NCBI RefSeq assembly: GCF_041690465.1
Contig: NZ_JAWLHG010000002.1
Location: 314,278 to 378,277 of the forward strand
DNA: 64,000 bases
Direction of reading: 5' to 3'
From: Falsiroseomonas sp041690465
GTDB lineage: Bacteria > Pseudomonadota > Alphaproteobacteria > Acetobacterales > Acetobacteraceae
The notes under the pieces were generated by a model, which was not told the origin of the DNA, did not search any database, and was given only the letters and a program-made list of their open reading frames with translations. The number at the start of each line of letters is the position of its first letter. Positions within the stretch are counted from its first letter, which is position 1. Both the position numbers and the translations under genes were made by a program. Below are positions 45,265 through 53,483 of the stretch, piece by piece.

Positions 45265-46226
45265 CCCGCGAGGATCTCCTCGACGACCTCCTGCACCTCC
45301 AGCGCCTCGCGCAGCGTCGCCAGGTTCTGCGCCTCGCCGCGGGTCAGCGCCGCCACCTTGTCGAGCTGCCCCTTCAGCACCATCGGCCGCATCTTCTCGT
45401 TCGGCAGCGCATCCGGCGCGGCGTGCCAGCCGACATCCACCGCGAGCTTCTCGGCGAAGGACCAGTCGCGCAGCCGCACCGCGCCGCCCTCGCTCTCCAG
45501 CTTCCACTCGTTGTGGTCGTCGGCCGTGGTGGTGCCGACAGCGCCTTCCACCTCCACCGGGATGCCGCCGGCCGAGAGCGTGGCGCGGATCGCGGTCTCG
45601 GCGCCGTCGCCCCCCGGGAAGGTGGCGTCGCGCGTCACCACCGTGATGGGGCCGAGCTGCCGGCGCGTCAGGAACAGGAAGTGGGAGAGCACCTCGCGCG
45701 TGAAGCCGCCCTCCGCGCGCTTCGCGAGCCACCCCGCCGCGCCCTGCTGCCAGCCGCGCGGCCAGGTGGCGAAGGCGAGCCGGATGGAAAGCGACCGCGG
45801 CGCCCCCATCCCCTCCCGCCAGGCGGAGAGCTGTGCCACGGCCGGCGAGGACGCCATCGGGAAGTTCACCGCCGCGCGCGCGCCGCGCCGCTCCGCCTCG
45901 GCCACGAAGCGCCGCGCGGCGGCGAGGTCGGCGGCCAGCGGCTTCTCCAGGAAGGCGGCCTTGCCGGCGGCAAAGGCGGCCTCGGCATGGGCGATGTGCG
46001 AGGATGGCGGCGAGGCGACGTAGAGCGCATCGCAGGCCTCGATGACGGCCGCGGCGCTGCCCAGCATCGGCACCCCCGGCGCGATTTCGGCCAGCCGCGC
46101 GGCGGCTTCCGGCGACGGATCCCACACGCCCGAGAGGCGGATCACCGCGGGGTCGTGGTTCAGCGCCGCGCGCAGCAGCCGCTCCCCCATGATGCCGAAG
46201 CCGACGATGCCGAGCGCGACCGCCAT
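45261..46226 (-). CDS. Gfo/Idh/MocA-family oxidoreductase
   Basis: 321 residues from MAVALGIVGFGIMGERLLRA, with GGGAGG 5-6 bases upstream. It has an N-terminal Rossmann domain, the family EKP motif in AAFLEKPLAADLAAARRF, and a C-terminal substrate domain (FTREVLSHFLFLTRRQLGPI). It likely oxidises or reduces a sugar or cyclitol with NAD(P). Preceded by an MFS carrier on the same strand, 27 bases away, which may supply the substrate. Confidence 0.9.
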   Translation of the reverse strand: MAVALGIVGFGIMGERLLRAALNHDPAVIRLSGVWDPSPEAAARLAEIAPGVPMLGSAAAVIEACDALYVASPPSSHIAHAEAAFAAGKAAFLEKPLAADLAAARRFVAEAERRGARAAVNFPMASSPAVAQLSAWREGMGAPRSLSIRLAFATWPRGWQQGAAGWLAKRAEGGFTREVLSHFLFLTRRQLGPITVVTRDATFPGGDGAETAIRATLSAGGIPVEVEGAVGTTTADDHNEWKLESEGGAVRLRDWSFAEKLAVDVGWHAAPDALPNEKMRPMVLKGQLDKVAALTRGEAQNLATLREALEVQEVVEEILAG

Positions 46227-46253
46227 GGAACCCTCCCTTGCCATGGCGGGGCT

Positions 46254-47465
46254 TTACCCCGCCGCGCCGCCGCGCGCAGCCCGCCAGGCGAGCACGAACA
46301 GCGAAACCGCCGCCAGCAGCCCGGCCGCGCCGAGGAAGGGCAGCGTCCAGCTGCCGGTCGTCATCACCGCCAGCGCAAAGGCGCTCGGCGCCGAGAGGTA
46401 GCCCAGGAAGCACAGCATGATCGCGCCGGAGGAGGCCTCCGCCACGCGGTCGGGCGGCGAGACGCGCGCCACCTCGGCCAGGAAGATCCCGTTCCAGGAG
46501 GCCGAGGTGAAGCCGCAGAGCATCGCCAGCCCCAGCGCGACCGGCCAGGGAGAGGCCGGTGCCGCCAGCACGAACAGCGCCGCGAGCCCGGCGGCGCAGA
46601 GCCCGTGGATCGTCAGGCTGCGCACCGCATCGCCCAGCCGGTCGGCGGCCCAGCCCAGCACCAGGCGCCCGACCACGCCGGCGACCTGCATGGTGGCGAA
46701 CAGCGCGCCCGCCGTCGTCAGCGCGAAGCCATGCGCCTCCACCAGCCAGGTGACGGTGAAGGAGAACAGGCTGCCCTGCAGCGCGGCAAACGCAAACGCC
46801 TGCAATGTCAGCGGCGGCAGCACCGGATGCAGGCGCAGCGTCGTCACCGGTGCCGCCAGCCGGCGCAGGGTGAAGGCCTCGCGGATGCGGAAGCGCGGGT
46901 TGCGCTCGGCGTCCAGCTGCGCGCGCATGGGCTGGATGATCAGCGCCGCGCCGGTGGCCAGCACCATTCCCGTCAGCAACGCCGGCTGCCAGCCCCATTG
47001 GGCCGCGACCTGCGCCGCGACCACCCCGGCCAGCGCCCCGCCCGCCGGCGCCCCGGCCTGCTTGATGGAGAAGATCAGCACCCGGTGCCGCGGCGGTGCC
47101 GTCGCCTGCAGGATGCGGCTGCCCGCCGGCCCGCTCGGCCCATAGCCGATGCCGAGCAGCAGCGCCGCCACCGGCAGCAGCCAGATCTCGCCCAGCGCGG
47201 CCAGCGCCAGCGCCGAGGCGCCCGTCAGCACCCCGCATTGCAGCAGCCGCGCCGGCCCGAAGGCGGCCACCAGCGGCGTGCCGAACAGCAGGAACAGGAT
47301 CGAGCCGAGGATGGTCAGCGAGGAGAAATTGCCCACCATGGCCGCCGGCAGCCCGAGATCGGCGGTCATGCGGGGCGCCACCACGGGCACCACCTGGTTC
47401 ATGAAGGAGCCGACCGTCTGCATCAGCAGCGCGGCGGCGAGCGGGGCGATCCAGGGGGCGCGCAT
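46254..47465 (-). CDS. MFS transporter
   Basis: 403 residues with about 12 membrane segments, starting MRAPWIAPLAAALLMQTVGS. The cytoplasmic loops show GIGYGPSGPAGSRILQATAP and GWAADRLGDAV. The middle segment ISIKQ-like FSIKQAGAPAGGALAG is typical of the CynX/nitrate-type and sugar-acid MFS groups. Substrate unknown. It probably forms a two-gene unit with the downstream oxidoreductase. A GTG at 47540 is an unlikely earlier start. Confidence 0.88.
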   Translation of the reverse strand: MRAPWIAPLAAALLMQTVGSFMNQVVPVVAPRMTADLGLPAAMVGNFSSLTILGSILFLLFGTPLVAAFGPARLLQCGVLTGASALALAALGEIWLLPVAALLLGIGYGPSGPAGSRILQATAPPRHRVLIFSIKQAGAPAGGALAGVVAAQVAAQWGWQPALLTGMVLATGAALIIQPMRAQLDAERNPRFRIREAFTLRRLAAPVTTLRLHPVLPPLTLQAFAFAALQGSLFSFTVTWLVEAHGFALTTAGALFATMQVAGVVGRLVLGWAADRLGDAVRSLTIHGLCAAGLAALFVLAAPASPWPVALGLAMLCGFTSASWNGIFLAEVARVSPPDRVAEASSGAIMLCFLGYLSAPSAFALAVMTTGSWTLPFLGAAGLLAAVSLFVLAWRAARGGAAG

Positions 47466-47526
47466 GGAAGGGCGCAGCCTGCGGCGGCCGCGCGGCCGCG
47501 TCCAGCCGGCCCTGGCCTGTTGCTTG

Positions 47527-47577
47527 TAGAGCAGATTCACGCCTCCGGGCGAGGCCGCCCTCCGGCGATCTGCTCTA
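47527..47577. repeat. 10-bp inverted repeat bracketing the DUF1028 3' end
   Basis: TAGAGCAGAT (47527-47536) and ATCTGCTCTA (47568-47577), perfect, with a 31-base GC-rich spacer. The second arm contains the DUF1028 stop codon. It lies 62 bases upstream of the MFS start on the same strand. Terminator/attenuator or regulator site. Confidence 0.45.
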
Positions 47578-48294
47578 CCGGCGGAACTTCAGGCTGCTGC
47601 CCTGCCGTGCCCAGCGCGCCTCCAGCACGTCCAGGTCATGCGTACCGGAGGGGCGCGCCTTGCTGGGCTGGTCCCGCAGATAGGGCGCGCGCTGGCGCAG
47701 CCAGATCTCGTACAGGCGCCGGAGCTCGTCGAGCGGATGGCTGTGGTCGTCCACCCGGATCGAGATGTCGGGGAAATCCTCGGTGGTCGCGAGCACCAGC
47801 GCGGCCGATTGCCGGCCCCGCCGGTCGCCGCCCGCCGCATCGCCGGCATCGAGCGCAAGCAGCATCCGCTCTGCCAGCGGAAGCTCGGCATGGGTGACGA
47901 AGGAGGCATAGGTGTCGGCCAGCACGGCCGGCCCGGCCAGCATGTTCCCGGCGAAGGAGACGCCCGGCGAGGTGATCTCGCCGCACCACTCCACGCAATT
48001 CGCCCCCGTATAGGCGGCGCTGCGGCCGTGCCGGTCCACCGCATGGACCTGGCGGAGCCCCTTGCCCTCGTCACCCACCAGCGCCGCCTCGATCGCGGCG
48101 GCGGGGGAGAGGCCGCGCGCCATGCCGTCCAGCACCGCGGGGCCGAGGTAGCGGTTGGTGATGGATTGGGTGGAGACCGCGCCCACGCCCGCCCGCACGA
48201 AGGGACAGGACGCGCCGACCGCGAAGGCGCAGGTCGTCACGGCGACCGCGAAGGCACCGGTGGACGGCTCGTGCGCAACAATCGACCAGGTCAT
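47575..48294 (-). CDS. DUF1028 family protein (Ntn-hydrolase-like)
   Basis: 239 residues. It starts MTWSIVAHEPSTGAFAVAVT, the DUF1028 hallmark, then SCPFVRAGVGAVSTQSITNRYLGPAVLDGM (cut here for length in relatives too) and NMLAGPAVLADTYASF. The family is built like an Ntn hydrolase but has no proven reaction; it is often near ABC peptide transporters and amidohydrolases. Here it lies between an MFS gene and a Bug receptor facing away. Confidence 0.9.
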   Translation of the reverse strand: MTWSIVAHEPSTGAFAVAVTTCAFAVGASCPFVRAGVGAVSTQSITNRYLGPAVLDGMARGLSPAAAIEAALVGDEGKGLRQVHAVDRHGRSAAYTGANCVEWCGEITSPGVSFAGNMLAGPAVLADTYASFVTHAELPLAERMLLALDAGDAAGGDRRGRQSAALVLATTEDFPDISIRVDDHSHPLDELRRLYEIWLRQRAPYLRDQPSKARPSGTHDLDVLEARWARQGSSLKFRR

Positions 48295-48404
48295 CCGCCG
48301 TTACGAATCCCGCGACCAACTGGTACTACACCGGCAGCCTCGGTTGCGCGCAAGCGCCTGCCGAAGCATTTTGCAGCCGACGTCCACGTCGAGAGGACAT
48401 TTCC

Positions 48405-49400
48405 GTGATTCATCCGTTTCGCCGCCGCCATCTGCTCGCGCTGGCAGGCGGCCTGGCCGCGCCTGCGCTCTGGCCGGCCGGCAGCCGCGCCCAGGCCAGC
48501 TGGCCGGACCGGCCGATCCGCCTGATCGTGCCCTTCGGCGCCGGCGGCGCGATCGACACGCTCTCCCGCACCGTCGCGGCCCGCTTTCCGGAGGTGACCG
48601 GCGGCCAGACGCTGGTGGTGGAGAACCGCCCCGGCGCCGGCGGCACCATCGCCGGCCTCGCCGCCTCGCGCGAGCGGCCGGACGGGTCGGTGCTGATGAT
48701 GGCCGATGTGGGGGCCAACACGATCGGCAAGGAGCTGAATCCCAACCTCGCCTATGATCCGATGACCGCCTTCACCCCGATCATCCACCTGGTGAACCTG
48801 CCGGCGGTGCTGATGGCGCATCCCTCGGTGACGGCGAAGGACATGCGCGAGGTGATTGCGCAGGCCAAGGCGCAGCCCGACCGCTTCACCTATTCCTCGG
48901 CCGGCAACGGCAATGGCAGCCACCTCTTCATGGCGCTGTTCCTGAAGGAGGCCGGCATCCAGATGGTGCATGTGCCCTACCGTTCGGGTGCTGAGATGGT
49001 GACGGCGCTGATCCGCGGCGATGCGCAGTTCGGCTTCCCCACCGTCTCCTCCGGGATCGGGCAGATCCGGCAGGGCAATGCCAAGGCGCTCGGGATCGGC
49101 AATCCGGAAGGCACGCCGCTGCTGCCCGATGCGCCCGCGATCTCGACCGTGCTGCCTGGCTTCCGGGTGGCGGTCTGGCACGGCATCGTGGCGCCGGCCG
49201 GCATGGACCCGGCGCTGGTGCGGCGGATCAACGAGGTGTTCGGCCGGATCGCCGCGATGGAGGCGGTGAAGCAGCGCATCTTCGAGACCCAGGCCGGCAC
49301 GGTGGTCGGCGGCACGCCCGAGCAATTCGCCGCGCATATCCGCAGCGAGTTCGATCGCTGGGCGCCGATCATCCGCGCCGGCGGCATTCGCACGGAGTAG
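48405..49400 (+). CDS. Bug/TctC-family tripartite tricarboxylate transport receptor (3 of 3)
   Basis: 331 residues from a GTG start with GAGAGGA 7-8 bases upstream. Tat-like signal MIHPFRRRHLLALAGGLAAP. Family blocks: IRLIVPFGAGGAIDTLSRTV, ENRPGAGGTIAGLAASRERP, YSSAGNGNGSHLFMALF and VPYRSGAEMVTALI. It is a periplasmic organic-acid receptor without adjacent membrane subunits. Divergent from DUF1028. Confidence 0.92.
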   Translation: MIHPFRRRHLLALAGGLAAPALWPAGSRAQASWPDRPIRLIVPFGAGGAIDTLSRTVAARFPEVTGGQTLVVENRPGAGGTIAGLAASRERPDGSVLMMADVGANTIGKELNPNLAYDPMTAFTPIIHLVNLPAVLMAHPSVTAKDMREVIAQAKAQPDRFTYSSAGNGNGSHLFMALFLKEAGIQMVHVPYRSGAEMVTALIRGDAQFGFPTVSSGIGQIRQGNAKALGIGNPEGTPLLPDAPAISTVLPGFRVAVWHGIVAPAGMDPALVRRINEVFGRIAAMEAVKQRIFETQAGTVVGGTPEQFAAHIRSEFDRWAPIIRAGGIRTE

Positions 49401-49421
49401 GGAGCGTTCGGGAACCGGCCG

Positions 49422-49829
49422 ATGGCGAGGCTATCCGTGGACGACATCGCCCGCCGATTGCGGGCGGTGCGCGCTGAGTTGGGGCTGACGAAGCCACAGA
49501 TGGCGGAGGCGCTCAGCGTTGGTCGGGGCGCCTATTACGTCTGGGAACAAGGTTCGTCTGCGAAGAAGCCGAACTTTCCAGCCGAGGAAGCAATGGTCGA
49601 GTTGTGCGAGCAACTGCCAGGACTCACCCTTGACTACGTTTACCGGGGGCGGCTGCAGACGCTTCCGATTATGCTAGGGGTAAGACTGCTGGCGCGCGAA
49701 GCGGGGAAGGACCCCGACGAACCCGGCTTCGACCATACCGAAGCGCGTCAAGCATGGGGCGCCTCAATCGCCGAGCAGGTGGATGGCGCTGAGCGCCGTT
49801 CCGCGATAGCGGGCCTCATCCGCGCATAG
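49422..49829 (+). CDS. XRE-like helix-turn-helix protein with atypical composition
   Basis: 135 residues. The HTH lies at about residues 8-60: LRAVRAELGLTKPQMAEALS then VGRGAYYVWEQGSSAKKP. The C-terminal half (LDYVYRGRLQTLPIMLGVRL onward) is unassigned; LDYVYRG is seen in phage-type repressors. The gene is visibly less GC-rich than its neighbours and uses codons such as GTT, AAG and TCT that are rare around it, suggesting recent acquisition. It follows the Bug receptor by 21 bases. No integrase or att site is nearby. Confidence 0.75.
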   Translation: MARLSVDDIARRLRAVRAELGLTKPQMAEALSVGRGAYYVWEQGSSAKKPNFPAEEAMVELCEQLPGLTLDYVYRGRLQTLPIMLGVRLLAREAGKDPDEPGFDHTEARQAWGASIAEQVDGAERRSAIAGLIRA

Positions 49830-49858
49830 CGGAAACCTTTTCTCGCTCGCAATATGCA

Positions 49859-51049
49859 CTACCCCTTCCGCGCCATCATGCAGATGGCCAGCGCATGGTC
49901 CGGCCCGCAGCGGCGGCCGAGCACGCGCGCGGCCTCGACGAATTCCGGATCCTCCTCCAGCGGGCCGAGCGCGCTGCCGGCGCCGGGCATCGCCCAGCCG
50001 AGCGAGAGGAATATGCCGTCCATCCGCGTGGGCGCCAGCCCCGCCGCGCGCAGCATCCCGGCCAGTTCCTGCACGCTGACACCGCTCGTCGGCACCGGCA
50101 GTGCCAGGCGCCGCAGCGCGCGCAGCGGCAGGCTGTCCTTGTTGGTGGCGGTCACCATCAGCCGCCCCCCGCGCGCCAGCACCCGCGCCGCCTCGGCCAG
50201 GGCCGCCGCCGGGTCGGGCAGTGCATCCAGCATGTCGAGCATCAGCGCGGCGTCGAAGCTCGCCTCGGGGAAGCCGAGCCGGGCGGCGTCCATCCGCGCA
50301 AAGGCGCAGCCGGGCACCGTCGCGTGCCGCGCCCGCGCGCGGGCCAGCGGGGCGGCGGCGATGTCCACGCCGACCAGCTGCGTCGCCGCGGTCAGCACTG
50401 GCGCCAGGCGTCCGCCGCCACAGCCGATATCGAGCACCGAAAGCCCGGCGCCATCGCCGAAGTAGTCGGCGACCAGCCGGTCCAGCTCCTCCTGGAAGGC
50501 GCGCTCGCGCAGCGTGCCGGGAACGCCACCCGCGGCGAGCCAGGGGCGCGGCGGAGCCTCGCCCGGCTCGCGCGCCGGGCGCGGGCTGCGCGGGGCGCGC
50601 ACCACCGGCGCCGCAGCCTCGCCCGAGGGCACCCGCACGGAGGTGACGGCGCCGCCGCCGGCGAAGCTCGCCGGGCCGGGGGTGAGGTCGGGTGGCAGCG
50701 CCTCCACGCCCGCCATGAAGGCGCGGACGTGGTCGCTTTCGGTCAGGTCGATAAGGTCGCCGGGCGGCGCGGCGGAGAAGACGACGAAGACCTCGTTGGC
50801 GAAGACCGGCACCGTGGCGGTGGCCAGGGCGAGCAGGAAGGGACGCGGGATGCGCGCCAGCTCGCCCTTGTGCACCACCACCCAGTCGAAGCCCTTCGGC
50901 GCCTCGCCGCGGGTCTGGGAGAAGCGGATGGCGCGGGGAAAGGCGAAGCGGAAGGGGTCGGGCGCCACCATCCGGTCGGTGGCATCGAGCCGCGCCCGCA
51001 GGAAGTCGGCGGTGTCGGCCCAGGCCTTGTCGTCGTGCGGGAAGGACAT
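49859..51049 (-). CDS. SAM-dependent methyltransferase with unusual N-terminal domain
   Basis: 396 residues. The class I methyltransferase core (about 205-350) shows SVLDIGCGGGRLAPVLTAA (motif I), VGVDIAAAPLARARARHATV and FDAALMLDMLDALPDP. The first 135 residues (FDWVVVHKGELARIPRPFLL, VPVFANEVFVVFSAAPPGDL) form a separate unassigned domain, joined by a Pro/Arg-rich linker. Substrate unknown. Converges with the HTH gene. Confidence 0.85.
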   Translation of the reverse strand: MSFPHDDKAWADTADFLRARLDATDRMVAPDPFRFAFPRAIRFSQTRGEAPKGFDWVVVHKGELARIPRPFLLALATATVPVFANEVFVVFSAAPPGDLIDLTESDHVRAFMAGVEALPPDLTPGPASFAGGGAVTSVRVPSGEAAAPVVRAPRSPRPAREPGEAPPRPWLAAGGVPGTLRERAFQEELDRLVADYFGDGAGLSVLDIGCGGGRLAPVLTAATQLVGVDIAAAPLARARARHATVPGCAFARMDAARLGFPEASFDAALMLDMLDALPDPAAALAEAARVLARGGRLMVTATNKDSLPLRALRRLALPVPTSGVSVQELAGMLRAAGLAPTRMDGIFLSLGWAMPGAGSALGPLEEDPEFVEAARVLGRRCGPDHALAICMMARKG

Positions 51050-51080
51050 GGCGGCACTTACGCGCCGCCGTGCCCCCGGA

Positions 51081-51809
51081 TCAAGCCGGGCAGCCGAGCT
51101 TGTCGGCCATGTCCATGAAGTCGGTGGCCACCACCTCCCAATCCTGTTCGGCGGCCAGGTCGGTGGTCTGTCCCGGCCCGTGCTCGGTCGGGCGCGCGAC
51201 GAAGCCGGTCATCAGGCCGCAGCGCCTTGCGGCGGCGAGGTCGCGGTTGTGGGCGGCGACCATCATGCATTCGGCCGGCTCGAGCCCCAGCACCTCTGCG
51301 GTGCGCAGATAGGCCTGCGGCGTCGGCTTGAAGGCCTGCGCGACCTCCGAGCCCAGCACCGTGTCCCAGGGGATGCCGGCGCGCTTGGCCATGTTCAGCA
51401 GCAGCGCGATGTTGCCGTTGGACAGCGGCGCGATGATGAAGCGCGTCTTCAGCCGCGCGAGGCCGGCGATGCCGTCCGGCCAGGGGTCCAGCCGGTGCCA
51501 GGCGCGGTTCCATGCGGCGAGGTCGGCCTCCGGGATGGCGGCGGGGTCGGCGCCGGCGTCGCGCAGCGTCGCCTCCAGGTTCTCCCGGTGCAGCACGTCG
51601 AGCCGCTCGAAGGGGCGCTGGCCGGTGCGGACGGCTTCCATCGCGGGCTGGTAGCGCTTGCGCCAGGCCACCGCGAAGGCGACCGGGTCCATCGCGACGC
51701 CATGCTTCGCCAGGAACGGCGCCGATTCCCGCGCCACGCCGCTGCGCCAGTCCACCACCGTGCCGAAGGTGTCGAACAGCAGTGCCTTGACCTGCCGCAC
51801 GCCGCTCAC
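51081..51809 (-). CDS. Haloacid dehalogenase, type II (L-2-haloacid dehalogenase-like)
   Basis: 242 residues from GTG 51809, overlapping the upstream stop as GTGA. Motif I KALLFDTFGTVVDWRSGVAR with the nucleophilic Asp, motif II APLSNGNIALLLNMA, lysine in AFKPTPQAYLRTAEVLGL, and the type II hallmark MMVAAHNRDLAAARRCGLMT. Members remove halide from 2-haloacids such as chloroacetate, though some have other substrates. The overlap with an isocitrate-lyase-family gene suggests a shared catabolic route. Confidence 0.9.
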   Translation of the reverse strand: MSGVRQVKALLFDTFGTVVDWRSGVARESAPFLAKHGVAMDPVAFAVAWRKRYQPAMEAVRTGQRPFERLDVLHRENLEATLRDAGADPAAIPEADLAAWNRAWHRLDPWPDGIAGLARLKTRFIIAPLSNGNIALLLNMAKRAGIPWDTVLGSEVAQAFKPTPQAYLRTAEVLGLEPAECMMVAAHNRDLAAARRCGLMTGFVARPTEHGPGQTTDLAAEQDWEVVATDFMDMADKLGCPA

Positions 51810-52699
51810 TCCGCCGCCTTCGGCAGGTTGCCGGCGATCTCCGCCCATTTGCGGTCGAATTCCCAGACTTCGGGGAAGCCCATCAGCTCGCACATGCGGC
51901 CGAAGCCGTAGGAGGCCTCGGCCGGCAGGTTGTTGGAATGTCCGTCCTGCTTGAGCTGCCCGTAGGCGCGTTCCAGCGCCGCGGCGACGGCGAGGAAGCC
52001 GACCGCGGGGTAGATCGCGATGCGGTAGCCCATGGCGTGCAGCTTCTCGGCCGGCAGGATCGGCGTGCGGCCGCCCTCCACCATGTTGGCAAACAGCGGC
52101 TTGCTGATCTGCTTCCCGACCTCGGCCATCTCGGCCTCGGATTCCGGGCTTTCGATGAAGATCACGTCGGCGCCGGCCTCGGCGAAGATCTTGCCGCGGC
52201 GGATCGCCTCCTCCAGTCCGAGCGAGGTGCGCGCATCGGTCCGCGCGATCACCAGGAAGTCCGGGCTCTTGCGGGTCTCCACCGCGACGCGGATCTTCAG
52301 CGCCATCTCCTCGGCGGGGATGACGCGGCGGCCGGGGGTGTGGCCGCATTTCTTCGGCATTTCCTGGTCTTCGAGCTGGATCGCGGTGACGCCGGCGGCC
52401 TCATAGCCGGCGACGGTGTGTCGCACGTTCAGCAAACCCCCGTAGCCGGTATCGGCATCGGCGATCAGCGGCGTGCGACAGCCGCGGGCGATGGTGCCCA
52501 TGCGCCCCACCATGTCCGTGTAGGTGGCGATCCCCGCATCGGCGACGCCCAGATGCGACGCGACGGTGCCGAAGCCGGTGGCGTAGAGCGCCTTGAAGCC
52601 CATCCCATCGGCCACCCTGGCCGAGATCATGTCGAACACGCCGGGGGCGAGGATGAACTCGCCGGCATCGAGGGCGCGGCGGAGGCTCGGGTCAGGCAT
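51806..52699 (-). CDS. Isocitrate lyase/PEP mutase superfamily protein
   Basis: 297 residues. The catalytic loop is MPKKCGHTPGRRV with Cys118, the lyase signature. The metal aspartates D81 and D83 are in LIADADTGYG. The length and IQLEDQ block fit methylisocitrate lyase (PrpB) or related oxaloacetate/2,3-dimethylmalate lyases; the substrate is not fixed by these motifs. No methylcitrate synthase is nearby, so prpB is not assigned. It overlaps the dehalogenase gene. Confidence 0.9.
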   Translation of the reverse strand: MPDPSLRRALDAGEFILAPGVFDMISARVADGMGFKALYATGFGTVASHLGVADAGIATYTDMVGRMGTIARGCRTPLIADADTGYGGLLNVRHTVAGYEAAGVTAIQLEDQEMPKKCGHTPGRRVIPAEEMALKIRVAVETRKSPDFLVIARTDARTSLGLEEAIRRGKIFAEAGADVIFIESPESEAEMAEVGKQISKPLFANMVEGGRTPILPAEKLHAMGYRIAIYPAVGFLAVAAALERAYGQLKQDGHSNNLPAEASYGFGRMCELMGFPEVWEFDRKWAEIAGNLPKAAE

Positions 52700-52759
52700 C
52701 GGACGGTTCCCGGAAGCGCAGTTTGTGCGTCCAGCCTAGCGCCCTTCGCCGAATGCAAG

Positions 52760-52786
52760 AAGCCGGCGCGGGGGCCGCGCCGGCTT
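52760..52786. terminator. Terminator-like hairpin after the PEP-CTERM gene
   Basis: Perfect 12-bp stem AAGCCGGCGCGG GGG CCGCGCCGGCTT, 50 bases past the stop codon of the - strand PEP-CTERM gene, in the 137-base gap 52700-52836. Likely ends that transcript; a short TTT follows on the + side. Confidence 0.6.
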
Positions 52787-52836
52787 TCGGATATGTCGGG
52801 ATGCGGGCCGGGCGGCCCGCAGCGGGTCGGGCCGGC

Positions 52837-53397
52837 TCAGGCCCGGCGGCGCGTGGCCAGGCCGAAGCCGACCAGGGCGAGACCGAACAGCGCCACGCCG
52901 CCCGGTGCCGGCACGGCGACCGCGTCGGTTTCGGCGGTGAAGGTGCTGCGACCGACGGTGAAAGGCTCGAAGACGTCGCCGGCATTGCCCGAGGCGGAGA
53001 CGATAGGATAGCCGAAGCCGAAGAAGCCCTCGACCAGGTTGCCGGCCGAGATCTGGAAGCCGTCGAAGCAGCTGGCATCCTCGCAGATCGAGATATCCAT
53101 CGCGCTGCCGTCGAGGGTGACGAGCGCGGCGATGCTTCCACTCAGCCCCTGTGGCTCGCCGAGGATCGCCACGTCGCTCGAACCGACGAAGGTCGCCGGA
53201 AAGGCGAAGCTGCCCCCCAACATCACGCTGGTCAGGCCGCTGACGATGAAGGTGTTGTTGTCGGGCTGCAGGTCCCCGACGAGGTCGACCTCGATCAGGC
53301 CCTGGCTGGTCTGGTAGCTGAAGCTGAAATTCGCCGCGGACGCATTGGCAGCGAGGCCGAGGGCCAGTGGCAGGGCCATAATGAGCGAACGGAGCAT
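52837..53397 (-). CDS. PEP-CTERM sorting-domain protein (VPAP variant)
   Basis: 186 residues. Signal peptide MLRSLIMALPLALGLAANAS ending in ASAA. The middle is a beta-rich domain of no named family (ANFSFSYQTSQGLIEVDLVG) with two cysteines in ICEDASCFDG. The tail VAVPAPGGVALFGLALVGFG then ATRRRA is the PEP-CTERM tripartite signal with VPAP in place of VPEP. It should be exported and processed by an exosortase, which is not in the window. A strong sigma-54 promoter precedes it. Confidence 0.88.
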   Translation of the reverse strand: MLRSLIMALPLALGLAANASAANFSFSYQTSQGLIEVDLVGDLQPDNNTFIVSGLTSVMLGGSFAFPATFVGSSDVAILGEPQGLSGSIAALVTLDGSAMDISICEDASCFDGFQISAGNLVEGFFGFGYPIVSASGNAGDVFEPFTVGRSTFTAETDAVAVPAPGGVALFGLALVGFGLATRRRA

Positions 53398-53461
53398 GCC
53401 TTTTTGCCTTTGTCGTTCGAGGCGTCTCGCAACGCCGATTCTATCGTCGGTTGAGAGCGAA

Positions 53462-53476
53462 GCAAACTTGGTGCCA
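53462..53476 (-). promoter_or_regulatory. Sigma-54 (-24/-12) promoter of the PEP-CTERM gene
   Basis: On the - strand TGGCACCAAGTTTGC matches TGGCAC-N5-TTGC exactly. It points at the PEP-CTERM gene, predicting a transcript start near 53451 and a leader of about 54 bases. Upstream (53484-53520) is an 8-bp inverted repeat GGGAGCTT / AAGCTCCC that could bind an enhancer protein. PEP-CTERM genes in other bacteria are activated by the PrsR sigma-54 regulator. Confidence 0.75.
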
Positions 53477-53483
53477 CGAAACC

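Larger units (their letters stand above)
45215..45279 (-). repeat. 23-bp tandem repeat forming two ATGA-linked mini-ORFs
   Basis: On the - strand the unit GGAGATCCTCGCGGGATGA recurs with a 23-base period (start codons at 45264, 45241 and 45218). The first copy is the end of the oxidoreductase gene. The next two read as MRLEILAG-stop and MKLEILGG-stop, each opening in an ATGA with the previous stop, and the last stop overlaps the phosphatase ATG. Each unit also supplies a GGAG ribosome site about 10 bases before the next ATG. Confidence 0.85.

Noticed and set aside
51806..52699. Naming the lyase-family gene prpB (methylisocitrate lyase)
   Set aside because: The motifs fit several lyases of the superfamily, and no methylcitrate cycle genes are near.
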